NCBI RefSeq assembly: GCF_002797555.1
Contig: NZ_PGFA01000005.1
Span: forward strand, 248,001 to 312,000
DNA from: Hymenobacter chitinivorans DSM 11115
GTDB lineage: Bacteria; Bacteroidota; Bacteroidia; Cytophagales; Hymenobacteraceae
Length of the DNA stretch: 64,000 bases
Direction of reading: 5' to 3'
Shown here one piece after another: positions 16,796 to 24,900 of the stretch. Made by a program: the position numbers and the translations under genes. How positions within the stretch are numbered: position 1 is the first letter of the stretch; every line of letters starts with the position of its first letter. The notes below the pieces were generated by a model, which was not told the DNA's origin, did no database searches, and saw nothing but the letters and a program-made list of their open reading frames with translations.

Positions 16796-19237
16796 ATGGC
16801 CGATTCGATTCAGGAAAACAACTACATGGTCAATGACTTGGCCGCCAAAGGGAAGCAGGAATTCTTCCCCGGTCAAGTCCTTTCCTGCGCCCAGCAGGGC
16901 CCCGATTTCCTCTTTACCTGCGACAATGGCGTGCAACTTAGCGTGCAGGTCATTACCGACAAAATTCTGCGCTTCCGTTACGCCACCGAAGCCGGCTTTG
17001 CCGCCGACTTCAGCTACGCCGTGCCCGCCGACCAGCCCCGGGCCGCGCTGGAGTTTCTGGAGTTTCGCGAAAAGCCCGACCACTACCGCATCACCACCGA
17101 GCGCCTGATTTGCACCATCAGCAAGCAAAACGCCGCTTCCCGGGTGCTGGACCGCTCGGGCACCTTGCTGTCGGCCGATGAAAAAGGCTTCCACTGGGAG
17201 TACGACTACGAAACCGGCAACGACATCGTCAAGATGAGCAAGCAGGTGCAGAGTGGGGTGCACTACTACGGCCTCGGCGACAAGCCCGACAACATGAACC
17301 TGCGCGGCAAGCGCTTCACCAACTGGGGCACCGATACCTACGGCTACACCAAGGGCTCGGACCCGCTCTACAAAAACATTCCGTTCTATCTGGAGCTGCA
17401 GCAGAAAATTGCCCACGGCATTTTCTTCGACAACACCTTCAAGGCCTCGTTCGACTTCGCCGCCGAGCGGGCCGACGTGACCAGCTTCTGGGCCATGGGC
17501 GGGGAAATGAACTACTACTTCATTTACGGCCCCACGCTCACCGAAGTCACCCAGGAGTACACCCGCCTGACCTGCCCGCCCGAACTGCCCCCGATGTGGG
17601 CGCTGGGCTACCACCAGTGCAAGTGGAGCTACTTCCCCGAAAGCAACTTCCGCGGCATCGCCAAGGGCTTCCGGGACCGGAAAATTCCCTGCGATGCGCT
17701 GTATCTGGACATCGACTACATGGACGGCTACCGGTGCTTTACCTGGAGCCCCACCCATTTCCCCGACCCCAAGAAGATGGTGAAGGAGCTGGCCGAGGAT
17801 GGCTTCAAGACCATTGTCATCATCGACCCCGGCATCAAGATTGACCCCAACTACAGCGTATTTAAGGAAGGCCTCGAAAACGACTACTTCTGCCGCCGCG
17901 CCGACGGCCCCCTGATGAAGGGCTCGGTGTGGCCCGGCCTGTGCAACTTCCCCGACTACACCCGGCCCGACGTGCGCGAGTGGTGGGCGGGCCTGTTCAA
18001 AGGGCTGATTCAGGAAGACGGGGTGCGGGGCGTGTGGAACGACATGAATGAGCCGGCCGTGTTCGAAAAGGGTACTTTCCCCGACGACGTACGCTTCAGC
18101 TACGACGGGCACTCGGCTTCCCACAAAAAGGCCCACAACATCTACGGCATGCAAATGGCCCGGGCCACGGCCGCCGGCGTCAAGCAGTTCAGCTACCCTA
18201 ACCGGCCCTTCACCATTACGCGCAGCACCTACGCCGGCGGGCAGCGCTACTCCTCGGCCTGGACCGGTGACAACATCGCCAGCTGGGAGCATCTGTGGCT
18301 GGCCAACATCCAGTGCCAGCGCCTGAGCATCTCGGGCTTCAGCTTCGTGGGCTCCGACGTGGGCGGCTTCATCGACACGCCCGACGGCGAGCTGTACGTG
18401 CGCTGGGTGGCCCTGGCGGCCTTTCACCCGTTCTTCCGCACCCACTCCAGCGGTGACCACGGCGACCAGGAACCCTGGAGCTTCGGCGAGCAGTACCTGG
18501 ATTTGGCCCGCTCCTTTATTGAGTTGCGCTACCGCCTGCTGCCCTACATGTACACCACCTTCTGGCAGTACGTGCAAAACGGTACGCCCGTGCTGCGGCC
18601 CCTCACGTTCCTGGACCAGAACGACACGGAAACCTACCTGCGCATGGCCGAGTTCAGCCTCGGCGACCACCTGCTGGTGTGCCCCATCACCCAGGCCGGC
18701 GCCGATGGCCGCTGGATGTATCTGCCCCGCGGCGACTGGTTCTACTACTGGACCGACGAGGCCAAAGCCGGCGGTGCCGAAGTGTGGGCCAGCGCCCCAC
18801 TCGACCGGATTCCGCTGTTCGTCAAAGCCGGCGCCGTTATTCCCATGTACCCGCTGATGCAGTACGTGGGCGAGAAACAGGTGGAAGAGCTGACCCTGCA
18901 CGTGTATTTCAAGCAAGGCTCCGAAACCAGCGTGGTGTACGACGACGGCGGGGAGGGCTACGGCTACCAGCAAGGCCAGAGTACCACGCGCCACTTCACC
19001 GTGGCGGGCACTCCTACCAGCCTGAGCATCACCCAAGCTATTGAAGGCGACTACACCCCGTCTTTCGCCACTTACCGCGTGCTGTTGCACGGGCTGAGCT
19101 TCACGGCGGCGCAAGCAACACTTGATGGGGCCGCCGCGGTGCTAACCGAGGAAACCACCGAGAATGGACTCGTGGTGCCCGCCCTGAGCGTGAGCAGCGC
19201 CTTCACCATGCTCAGCCTGAGCGGTAGCGCCGGCTAA
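16796..19237 (+). CDS. GH31 family alpha-glucosidase, probably cytoplasmic
   Basis: This 813-residue retaining alpha-glucosidase has no signal peptide. An N-terminal beta-sandwich contains YGLGDKPDNMNLRGKRF. The barrel carries WALGYHQCKWSYFPE, the nucleophile in GVWNDMNEPAVF (Asp416) and the acid/base in SAWTGDNIASW (Asp492), followed by GSDVGGF and HSSGDHGDQEPW. These motifs match GH31 alpha-glucosidases cleaving alpha-1,4/1,6-linked glucose. A C-terminal beta domain includes VVYDDGGEGYGY. The ATG at 16796 is chosen after the promoter. It probably processes internal or imported alpha-glucans together with the branching enzyme nearby. Confidence 0.94.
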   Translation: MADSIQENNYMVNDLAAKGKQEFFPGQVLSCAQQGPDFLFTCDNGVQLSVQVITDKILRFRYATEAGFAADFSYAVPADQPRAALEFLEFREKPDHYRITTERLICTISKQNAASRVLDRSGTLLSADEKGFHWEYDYETGNDIVKMSKQVQSGVHYYGLGDKPDNMNLRGKRFTNWGTDTYGYTKGSDPLYKNIPFYLELQQKIAHGIFFDNTFKASFDFAAERADVTSFWAMGGEMNYYFIYGPTLTEVTQEYTRLTCPPELPPMWALGYHQCKWSYFPESNFRGIAKGFRDRKIPCDALYLDIDYMDGYRCFTWSPTHFPDPKKMVKELAEDGFKTIVIIDPGIKIDPNYSVFKEGLENDYFCRRADGPLMKGSVWPGLCNFPDYTRPDVREWWAGLFKGLIQEDGVRGVWNDMNEPAVFEKGTFPDDVRFSYDGHSASHKKAHNIYGMQMARATAAGVKQFSYPNRPFTITRSTYAGGQRYSSAWTGDNIASWEHLWLANIQCQRLSISGFSFVGSDVGGFIDTPDGELYVRWVALAAFHPFFRTHSSGDHGDQEPWSFGEQYLDLARSFIELRYRLLPYMYTTFWQYVQNGTPVLRPLTFLDQNDTETYLRMAEFSLGDHLLVCPITQAGADGRWMYLPRGDWFYYWTDEAKAGGAEVWASAPLDRIPLFVKAGAVIPMYPLMQYVGEKQVEELTLHVYFKQGSETSVVYDDGGEGYGYQQGQSTTRHFTVAGTPTSLSITQAIEGDYTPSFATYRVLLHGLSFTAAQATLDGAAAVLTEETTENGLVVPALSVSSAFTMLSLSGSAG

Positions 19238-19275
19238 GTCCCGCGGGACGTCCCAGTGCGACATCATTCCCCTAC

Positions 19276-19316
19276 AAAAAGCCCCGGCCGAATTCAACGG
19301 CCCGGGGCTTTTTGCT
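19276..19316 (+). terminator. Terminator of the GH31 gene
   Basis: AAAAAGCCCCGGCCG pairs with CGGCCCGGGGCTTTTT (one bulge) around a 7-nt loop and ends in a T run. It is followed by TGCTTTGCCACAG, a sequence nearly repeated after the terminator at 19637. Confidence 0.75.
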
Positions 19317-19372
19317 TTGCCACAGCCCGTAGCTCCCTGCTATCGGGCGGGTTTATCCTGCCAAAGCGGGTA

Positions 19373-19426
19373 TTGGTGTAATAAATTTCAGCGGGCTGAA
19401 GGTGGTAGGTATGTTTGTATCATCAG
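19373..19426 (+). promoter_or_regulatory. Duplicated promoter, copy 1
   Basis: TTGGTGTAATAAATTTCA (19373-19390) and TATGTTTGTATCATCAG (19410-19426) are separated by 19 bp. The second block contains a perfect TAnnTTTG box (TATGTTTG) and the first ends in TTTC, 20 bp upstream. Both blocks and the spacing are exactly repeated at 19870-19923, while the spacer differs. Confidence 0.7.
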
Positions 19427-19675
19427 CACGGAAATAGTAAACAGAATAGCCGTACATGCGAATGTAATTAAGCTGACAGTAGACTTATGTTCCAATGGTT
19501 ATGTAAAAATAAATATCAAAGATAATTAGGGTTTATATTAATGTCTATTGCTAGTAAAATTTTAGATTAGGCTTGGTTTATGTATGAATTATTATTAGTG
19601 TGAATAACTTATTTTATTAGGATTAATTATTTTATGAAGAGGCCGGCCCGGGGTTATCCCGGGCCGGCCTCTTGC
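19423..19675 (+). ncRNA. Predicted AT-rich short transcript, unit 1
   Basis: From the expected start a few bases after the TATGTTTG box to the GC-rich hairpin at 19637-19673 lies about 250 nt of strongly AT-rich sequence with no convincing gene; the longest ATG frame near the start is 12 codons (ATG at 19487). Promoter and terminator define a transcription unit of small-RNA size. Transcription is inferred, not shown. Confidence 0.4.
19637..19673 (+). terminator. Terminator of AT-rich unit 1
   Basis: A perfect 16-bp stem (AAGAGGCCGGCCCGGG at 19637-19652, complement at 19658-19673) has a 5-nt GTTAT loop and is followed by TGCTTTGTCACA. The contrast with the AT-rich surroundings is sharp. The T tract is weak. 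Confidence 0.65.
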
Positions 19676-19869
19676 TTTGTCACATAGTCTATATAGGCCG
19701 GCTTCGTTGGCTGGCTAGGCCAGCGGGTGGTAGCCGCACTGGGAAAGAATGTGGCGCCAAATGTCGACCTGTCCTATTCAATCCTAGTACCTGCCTCTGA
19801 CCTGACGTTAGAGTGGCTGCCAAGTCAGATAGCTGCTCCAAGGCCAGGTTGGTCCCTAGAAACTCCGAC

Positions 19870-19923
19870 TTGGTGTAATAAATTTCAATTCGGTGTAGGC
19901 CTGGTATATGTTTGTATCATCAG
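19870..19923 (+). promoter_or_regulatory. Duplicated promoter, copy 2
   Basis: TTGGTGTAATAAATTTCA (19870-19887) and TATGTTTGTATCATCAG (19907-19923) are identical to copy 1 and have the same 19-bp spacing. The copies are 497 bp apart. Confidence 0.7.
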
Positions 19924-20150
19924 AAAGGCACTGCAAACAACGATTGTATGAAAAAGCGCTACTGGAATAAAATGACCATGATTATCAATAATGTATTTGA
20001 CTTTATATTATTTGAATTATAAACAGCTTTATTGAATTATAATTATTGTTATTTTATCAATTTTTATCATTAGTGAGTATTATTATTTATTAGGTGTTTA
20101 TTAATTATAAAAAAACGCCCCGGTCGACTTACGACTGGGGCATTTTTTTA
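19920..20150 (+). ncRNA. Predicted AT-rich short transcript, unit 2
   Basis: About 230 nt of extremely AT-rich sequence runs from promoter copy 2 to the hairpin at 20109-20151. It could be a small RNA or a short mRNA for the 24-codon frame at 19948. Beyond the promoter the two units share little obvious sequence. Transcription is inferred. Confidence 0.4.
19948..20022 (+). CDS. Possible 24-residue peptide in AT-rich unit 2
   Basis: The frame starts about 28 nt after the predicted transcript start and would encode a basic N-terminus (MKKRYWNKM) followed by a hydrophobic helix (TMIINNVFDFILFEL), like a small toxin or membrane peptide. There is no homology I recognise and no partner. A chance frame in AT-rich sequence is equally possible. 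Confidence 0.2.
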   Translation: MKKRYWNKMTMIINNVFDFILFEL

Positions 20151-20151
20151 T
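20109..20151. terminator. Bidirectional terminator
   Basis: A-rich tract, GCCCCGGTCG, short loop, CGACTGGGGC (one mismatch), then a T7 tract. It closes AT-rich unit 2 on the plus strand and the lipase gene on the minus strand. Confidence 0.75.
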
Positions 20152-20182
20152 AGGTTGCCGACGAGGCGTTGCTGCGACCCGA

Positions 20183-21265
20183 CTACAGGTGCTCCCGCAG
20201 GTACTGGTACACCTCCGGGTTCGACAGCAGGCCGGCGTGGCTTTGCTGGGCAAATACGCGGGTTTGCACTTGGGCCTCGGGCGGCAGGGCCGGGTCGCCG
20301 AAGACCCGGCCCACGGCGCTACCGGCGCCCACGAGCCCGTCGCCGAAGTAGTGGTGCAGGGCCGAAGTAGCGGTTTTGAGCAGGGAGCCCACCAGCACAT
20401 GGTAGCGCACGCCGGGCAGGGGCGGCACTACCGTGCGCGGCGGCATCAACAGGTCGTCGGCGTGCGGATTTTGCCAGTCGGCATCCACCAGAAAGGCGTG
20501 CCGCAAGTCTTTGATGCCGTTGCTGCGCTGGTCCATGGCCTTGCTCAGAAAGCGGGTCGGGGCCACGTTTATCTTGCGCAGCATCACGGAGGTCAGGTGG
20601 CTGTTCTGCTCCAGAAACGAGCCGTCGTTGGGCACGCCCAGCAAAAACACCGACCGGAGCCGGCTTACCCACTCGGCCGGCGTGCCAGTGGGCGTATGGG
20701 TGCCATAATAGCCCGCGCTGCGAATTACGAGGCCGCCCATTGAGTGGCCTACCAGTACCAATTCGCCCACGTCCTGGGGGTGCTGGTGCAGGAGCTCGGT
20801 TAGCAGCCCGGCCAGCAGCTGGCCGTTCTGAGAAATGTGCAGGCCGCTGTTGTAGCGCACGTAGAGGCAGCGCACCCCGGCCTCGCGCTGCAGCAGCGGG
20901 CCGTAGCGGGGCACATCGGCGGGGCTGCCCGCCTGCCAGATCAGCTCGTCGCCCATCAGGCCGTGCAGAAACACCACGGTGGTGCGCGGCGGTCCGGGCA
21001 GGTGCAGGTCGGCCACGGCCACGTCGGCACCCAGCTGGCGGAAGCTCATCTGAATAGCTCGCGCATCCTGGCGGGCAGCAAGCTGGTCGCCGATGGCGCC
21101 GTTGAGAATGGGCAGGGTGAAGTGCCGGTAGGCTTGGCCCGTGTGGTAGAGGTAGTCGAGGCCCTGGGCTGGAAGCGAAACCGCCCTTCGGGCCGCCGCC
21201 GAAAATCGGCGCCAGCGCGAAGGGCGGTCGGAAGAATCACCGGAAGGTGAGGTTACATCGGTCAC
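20183..21265 (-). CDS. Alpha/beta hydrolase, lipase/PGAP1-like
   Basis: This cytoplasmic or peripheral serine hydrolase has the oxyanion segment TTVVFLHGLMGDELIW, the nucleophile elbow LVLVGHSMGGLVIRSAGYYG, a family-typical LLGVPNDGSFLEQ, and the catalytic His near SHAGLLSNPEVYQYLREHL at the very end. The start codon is GTG at 21265, overlapping the TGA of the upstream T9SS gene (GTGA), which points to translational coupling. An in-frame ATG is not available until well inside the protein. The substrate (lipid or ester) is unknown. Confidence 0.85.
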   Translation of the reverse strand: MTDVTSPSGDSSDRPSRWRRFSAAARRAVSLPAQGLDYLYHTGQAYRHFTLPILNGAIGDQLAARQDARAIQMSFRQLGADVAVADLHLPGPPRTTVVFLHGLMGDELIWQAGSPADVPRYGPLLQREAGVRCLYVRYNSGLHISQNGQLLAGLLTELLHQHPQDVGELVLVGHSMGGLVIRSAGYYGTHTPTGTPAEWVSRLRSVFLLGVPNDGSFLEQNSHLTSVMLRKINVAPTRFLSKAMDQRSNGIKDLRHAFLVDADWQNPHADDLLMPPRTVVPPLPGVRYHVLVGSLLKTATSALHHYFGDGLVGAGSAVGRVFGDPALPPEAQVQTRVFAQQSHAGLLSNPEVYQYLREHL

Positions 21266-22188
21266 TGCAGCAGAAGTTTGTGAACTACCGGTCCTTCGGG
21301 CGTATCGAGGCGCAAGGTATACAACCCGGCCCGTTGTCCGCGCAGGTCTACGGTGCGCTGGCCCGAAGCGTTGACCGGAGCTGCCGCCCCGCGCAATACT
21401 ACCCGACCCGCTATGTCGGTCACGGTATAAGCCGAGCGCGTCCAGCTGGCATCCCGCGAGGTGCTGAGCGTAAAGAGGCCCGTGTTGCTCGGGTTCGGCG
21501 ACACGGTAATAGCCGCGTTGCGGGCCGCGTTGACCGTGGCCAGGGCCGTGCCGGTCATCACCACGTCATCGATCAGCAGGGCGCTGCCCACGGTGGGCGC
21601 ATCCTGGGTGCTGGAAGCGAACAGAATGCGAATCGAGTCGGGGGCGGCACTCGATTCGTAGTCCAGCGGAATCGTCTGGAGCGTGTAGTTGGCCGCCGGA
21701 GCGAGGTCGGTTCCGCCGGCAGCTATTATAACCGATTCCGAACCATTCCAGCGGGTGAGAACCACCTGGGCGGCGGCCATTTCGGTGGCTGCGGCAGCCC
21801 CCGTGAGCTTGTAGTAGAACTGCATGTTGGCGGGCCGGGCCGTGAAGGGTACTCCCCCTGGAAAGTCGGCATTGAGGTCGGCGCTGGAGCCAATAATCAA
21901 CACGCCCGGGAAAGTTACGCCCAGCAGCGGGTTGGCTTTATTTTCTAACAGGGCGGCGTACTGCCCCCCGTGCTTATCGGTGGAGCGGCTCGTCGTGCCG
22001 GTCGGAATGGGAAATCCAAGCGAAATCAGCACGTCATCAAATGTGGCCCAGCCCGTCGGGGCCAGGGCGGTACCGCGGGTGACCCAGGTTTCGAGGTTAC
22101 CGTTGGGCAGGGTCTGGGCCGAGGCCGCCGTAAGCGTTCCGGCACTGGTCAGGGCCAGAAGAAAAAGGCGTAAAAAAGTTTTTTTCAT
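21262..22188 (-). CDS. T9SS-secreted protein with C-terminal sorting domain
   Basis: This is a 308-residue protein with a signal peptide (KKTFLRLFLLALTSAGTLTAASAQ), a carbohydrate-binding-like beta-sandwich (LPNGNLETW, GWATFDDVLISLGFP, DSIRILFASS, GSALLIDDVVMTG) and a type A T9SS sorting domain (ITVSPNPSNTGLFTLST, YTVTDIAGRVVLRG, LYTLRLDTPEGPVVHKLLLQ). It should cross the outer membrane by the type IX system and be attached or released. No enzyme motif is visible. A canonical promoter lies 89 bp upstream, and the lipase gene is translationally coupled downstream. Confidence 0.88.
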   Translation of the reverse strand: MKKTFLRLFLLALTSAGTLTAASAQTLPNGNLETWVTRGTALAPTGWATFDDVLISLGFPIPTGTTSRSTDKHGGQYAALLENKANPLLGVTFPGVLIIGSSADLNADFPGGVPFTARPANMQFYYKLTGAAAATEMAAAQVVLTRWNGSESVIIAAGGTDLAPAANYTLQTIPLDYESSAAPDSIRILFASSTQDAPTVGSALLIDDVVMTGTALATVNAARNAAITVSPNPSNTGLFTLSTSRDASWTRSAYTVTDIAGRVVLRGAAAPVNASGQRTVDLRGQRAGLYTLRLDTPEGPVVHKLLLQ

Positions 22189-22276
22189 AGCACGTAAGGA
22201 AAGAGGAAAGTGAGGATGAGGTACTGACAGCTGTTTAAACTAGATGAAGGAATAAGGCATAAGGTTGCCAAGGGCC

Positions 22277-22308
22277 CAAAGGTAGAACCTAATAAATAAA
22301 AAGTTCAA
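22277..22308 (-). promoter_or_regulatory. Canonical Bacteroidota promoter
   Basis: On the minus strand, TTG (22308-22306), a 21-bp AT-rich spacer and TACCTTTG (22284-22277) match the Bacteroidota consensus exactly. It drives the T9SS/lipase pair; the ATG is 89 bp downstream. Confidence 0.75.
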
Positions 22309-22326
22309 TCACATCTTTAGGGGTTG

Positions 22327-23178
22327 CTATTCTATTGGCTTGGACTTACGGGCAACGGCCGCGTAAAGCAATCCGAGCAGGCTGCCGGTAAGCAAGCCCC
22401 CGAGGTGGGCGGCATTGTCGGTGGGGCCGCCTCCCTCCAGGCCGGCCTGCAACTGACTTGGAACCAGGAGCATAACTAGCCAGAGCAAACCGTAGCGCTG
22501 CGGCCGGCTTAGGGGTACGGCGCCGGTGAGGGCCAGGGCCAGCAGCAGCCCATAGAGCCCAAATATTGCCCCGGAAGCCCCCACCGAGTTGACGCCCATC
22601 GTGTGCCACCAGGCGCTGGTCAGGCTGCCGCCCACCCCGCTGGCCAGGTATAGCAGCAGCAGCGCCCGGGGGCCCACCAGGGATTCGGTGAGCCGGCCCA
22701 GAAACAGCAATGCCAGGCTATTGAGCAGCAAATGGGCCAGGCCACCGTGCACGAAACAGCTGGTCAGCAGGCGCCAGGGCTGCTGGTGCAGGCTCAGGGG
22801 CGAAAAGTTGGAGCCCCACCGAATCAAGTCGGCCGCCCGGGGCTCAAAGGCATCCACGTCGGCCAGTACCATCAGGGCAAACACCAGAAAGTTCAGGGCC
22901 AGCAGCAGCGGGGTAATGTAGTAGGAGGCCGAGGGCCGCAGCAGGCTCCCGAGCGTATCGGCGGCCTGTTGGTACCAGGGCTGCTCGATGGGGGCTGCCG
23001 CAGGGGCCGGCGGCAGCGGCTCGACCGTCTCGGTGGGCACCAGGCCGCGCTGCTGCAGCTCCCGCACGGCGGCCTGGCCCAGGGCGGGTGGGTAGCGGCG
23101 GGCATTCTGGGCGAAGTACAGCAGTTCCGCGTCCGTTTTTTGAGCGAATAGCTCCGCAAATGTTGACTCGGCAGCCAT
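22327..23178 (-). CDS. Rhomboid family intramembrane serine protease
   Basis: The N-terminal 45 residues (FAELFAQKTDAELLYFAQNARRYPPALGQAAVRELQQRGLVP) form a small helical module also found in the neighbouring upstream gene. A Pro/Ala linker and six or seven membrane helices follow, with the rhomboid features: WRLLTSCFVHGGLAHLLLNSLAL, catalytic Ser in VGASGAIFGLYG and catalytic His in NAAHLGGLLTG. Rhomboids cut membrane-spanning substrates within the inner membrane. Length (283 residues) is typical. It follows the upstream gene by 45 bp and may share its transcript, so the shared module may link both to one partner. Confidence 0.9.
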   Translation of the reverse strand: MAAESTFAELFAQKTDAELLYFAQNARRYPPALGQAAVRELQQRGLVPTETVEPLPPAPAAAPIEQPWYQQAADTLGSLLRPSASYYITPLLLALNFLVFALMVLADVDAFEPRAADLIRWGSNFSPLSLHQQPWRLLTSCFVHGGLAHLLLNSLALLFLGRLTESLVGPRALLLLYLASGVGGSLTSAWWHTMGVNSVGASGAIFGLYGLLLALALTGAVPLSRPQRYGLLWLVMLLVPSQLQAGLEGGGPTDNAAHLGGLLTGSLLGLLYAAVARKSKPIE

Positions 23179-23223
23179 AGTAAATTTAAAAGCCGGAAGG
23201 ACGGCAAAAGTTTGGCCAGGCCG

Positions 23224-24321
23224 CTACTGCTCCCGCTGGGCCGCCGCTTTGGTAACAACAATAACGGCCCCGGAGTGGGCCCGGGGCCCGAAAGCCCGCA
23301 CCGCCATGTCCCCGTCGAGGACCGTCACGCGCTGAATATCGTCGGGGGCCAGCTGCTGAACCTGGCTGGGGGCTTCCCCGGTTTGGGCGTCGCTGGCCAG
23401 CAGCTCCCCGTCCAGCACGTACACCGGGTTGTGGCCGGGGCGGGTCGGGGGCAGCTGGGTTTGAATTTTCACCGCCGGAGCCACTTTAACGCGGGTTTTG
23501 GTGAGGGTGCCCGGCGTGAGGCGCCGGGCCGGCGGCACGCCCAGCAAACCCTGGCGCAGGTAGAGCACCGAGTCGTTCAGCAGCATGGAGTACTCGTTCA
23601 GCACCGGAGCCCCCACTTCGTAGGCCCCGCGCTGGGCTTCCAGGGTGGTCGTCCGGATAACGGCCACGCGCCGCATCTGGGCCAACTCGCGCAGCATCGT
23701 GGGCTGCAGGCGGTGGCTATAGCGCAGGGCAGTGGTCAGGCGCCGCCATTTGTCCTGGGTAATGGCCACCTGCCCGGGAAAGGTGGCGTCGGTTTTCCCG
23801 GCCACCACCTGGTCGAAGAGGTAGCTCGACTGGTTTTCGGCCTCCCAGAACCGCCGGGCCAGGTTCAGAAACTTGCGCTGGGCGGTGGTATCGGCCCGCT
23901 CGGCGGCGGGCAACGCGGCCGGCATCTGCCGCAGCTGGGCAGTGGTCAGCGAATCGAAGGCCGGCAGCTGGTGCGTGGCCACCGAGGCCAGGGGCGCGGG
24001 GGGCGTCGGCTTAGCCGCAGCCACTGGCTTGGCGGGAGCCGTGGGCCAGAAAAATAAAGCCGCCGCCGCTACTACCAGGCCCGCGCCCAGGGCCGGGGCC
24101 AGCCAGTTGCGGGCCGGCGCCTCCCCGGAAGGTGGCGCAGTTTCGGCTGCGGCCGGCGCCAGGGGCGGTGGGGCCACCGAGATGCCCCGGCGGCTGAGTT
24201 CGTGCCGGGCCCGGATGATGAGGTCGGCGTGGTAAAAGCCCGGATTCTGAACCAGGTACAGCAGCTCGGCGTCGGTTTTGGAAAGCAGGAAATCGGAATT
24301 CGGGGAAAGCGGGGCAGACAT
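23224..24321 (-). CDS. Inner-membrane protein with TonB-plug-like C-terminal tail
   Basis: This 365-residue protein starts with the module DFLLSKTDAELLYLVQNPGFYHADLIIRARHELSRRG, shared with the downstream rhomboid gene. After a Pro/Ala linker comes one membrane helix (LGAGLVVAAAALFFWP). A periplasmic region follows, and the last 60 residues (VYVLDGELL, LAPDDIQRVTVLDGDMAVRAFG, GAVIVVTK) match the TonB-receptor plug (compare LFIVDGVQ, INPNDIQSMEVLKDAAS, NGVIIVTT in the SusC here). There is no beta-barrel. The ATG at 24321 is preferred because the module starts there. Similar plug tails occur on some Bacteroidota sensor proteins. Function unknown. Confidence 0.75.
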   Translation of the reverse strand: MSAPLSPNSDFLLSKTDAELLYLVQNPGFYHADLIIRARHELSRRGISVAPPPLAPAAAETAPPSGEAPARNWLAPALGAGLVVAAAALFFWPTAPAKPVAAAKPTPPAPLASVATHQLPAFDSLTTAQLRQMPAALPAAERADTTAQRKFLNLARRFWEAENQSSYLFDQVVAGKTDATFPGQVAITQDKWRRLTTALRYSHRLQPTMLRELAQMRRVAVIRTTTLEAQRGAYEVGAPVLNEYSMLLNDSVLYLRQGLLGVPPARRLTPGTLTKTRVKVAPAVKIQTQLPPTRPGHNPVYVLDGELLASDAQTGEAPSQVQQLAPDDIQRVTVLDGDMAVRAFGPRAHSGAVIVVTKAAAQREQ

Positions 24322-24475
24322 GGGCGAAGCTGAACTATACGGCGGAGTATCAACCCGTAAGATGAGAAAAACTGCGGGCAAAACCAGCACGCTGGCCTAA
24401 CCAGCCCGGCCGCCCGGCGTATAGACTAGGGCACGGCCCGTAGCGGCGGTGCTTTGCTACCCTAGCCCCCAGCTT

Positions 24476-24787
24476 ATGCAAGATCCTCAGGAAATACCCA
24501 CCGACGGCCGCAACATCCAGCAGGCCACCACCTCGCAGTCGGAGCAGCGCCAACCCGAAGGCCGGCAGGCGCCCGGCACCACCGAAGCCCTGCGCGGCCT
24601 CAACGCCGACGACAACTCCGGCAGCGGCGGCACCGAAGGCGGCCACGAAATTAAGGGCCAGCGCGTGAGCACCGGCCCCAACTACGACCAGCCCGGCAAC
24701 GCGGCCGACGGCGACGTGGGCGGCAGCTCCACCTCGGCCGGCACCGGCGTATCGGGCGGCGAAACCGGCCAAGTGCCCCAGCTTTAG
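24476..24787 (+). CDS. Small disordered Gly/Ser/Asp-rich protein
   Basis: This 103-residue protein has almost no hydrophobic residues and many Gly, Ser, Thr, Asp, Gln and Pro (RNIQQATTSQSEQRQPEGRQ, GSGGTEGGHEIKGQRVSTG, GGSSTSAGTGVSGGETGQ). It has no signal peptide. The composition predicts a fully disordered, hydrophilin-like protein. It shares the short motif K-x-RVST with the similar gene 113 bp downstream. A desiccation or stress role is a guess from composition only. Its TAG stop lies inside the following inverted repeat. Confidence 0.6.
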   Translation: MQDPQEIPTDGRNIQQATTSQSEQRQPEGRQAPGTTEALRGLNADDNSGSGGTEGGHEIKGQRVSTGPNYDQPGNAADGDVGGSSTSAGTGVSGGETGQVPQL

Positions 24788-24857
24788 TTGTTAGTTGTTG
24801 GTTGTCAGTTGTTCGGTCGTTCTTACGAACAACTGACAACCAACAACTAGCAACTAA
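24784..24857. repeat. CAAC-type hairpin
   Basis: 32-bp arms (24784-24815 and 24826-24857, one mismatch) built of TTGTTAGTTG-type units enclose a 10-nt loop GTCGTTCTTA. Further CAACTAACAACTAG units continue to about 24884. It separates the two disordered-protein genes. Confidence 0.8.
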
Positions 24858-24900
24858 CAACTAGCAACTAACAACCAACAACCATCCAAAACCCACTCTC

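Noticed and set aside
16610..19114. 834-codon open frame on the minus strand
   Set aside because: It is antisense to the GH31 gene, whose catalytic motifs are intact; the product has no motif. GC-rich codon use keeps the opposite strand open.
19317..19529. 70-codon frame in the AT-rich island
   Set aside because: It starts inside the preceding terminator region, runs through the promoter blocks and has no recognisable domain.
19727..19951. 74-codon frame in the AT-rich island
   Set aside because: It crosses the second copy of the duplicated promoter and shows no homology or signal.
24784..24884. CRISPR-like short repeats
   Set aside because: The CAACTAACAAC units adjoin each other without unique spacers and pair into a hairpin; no cas gene is present.
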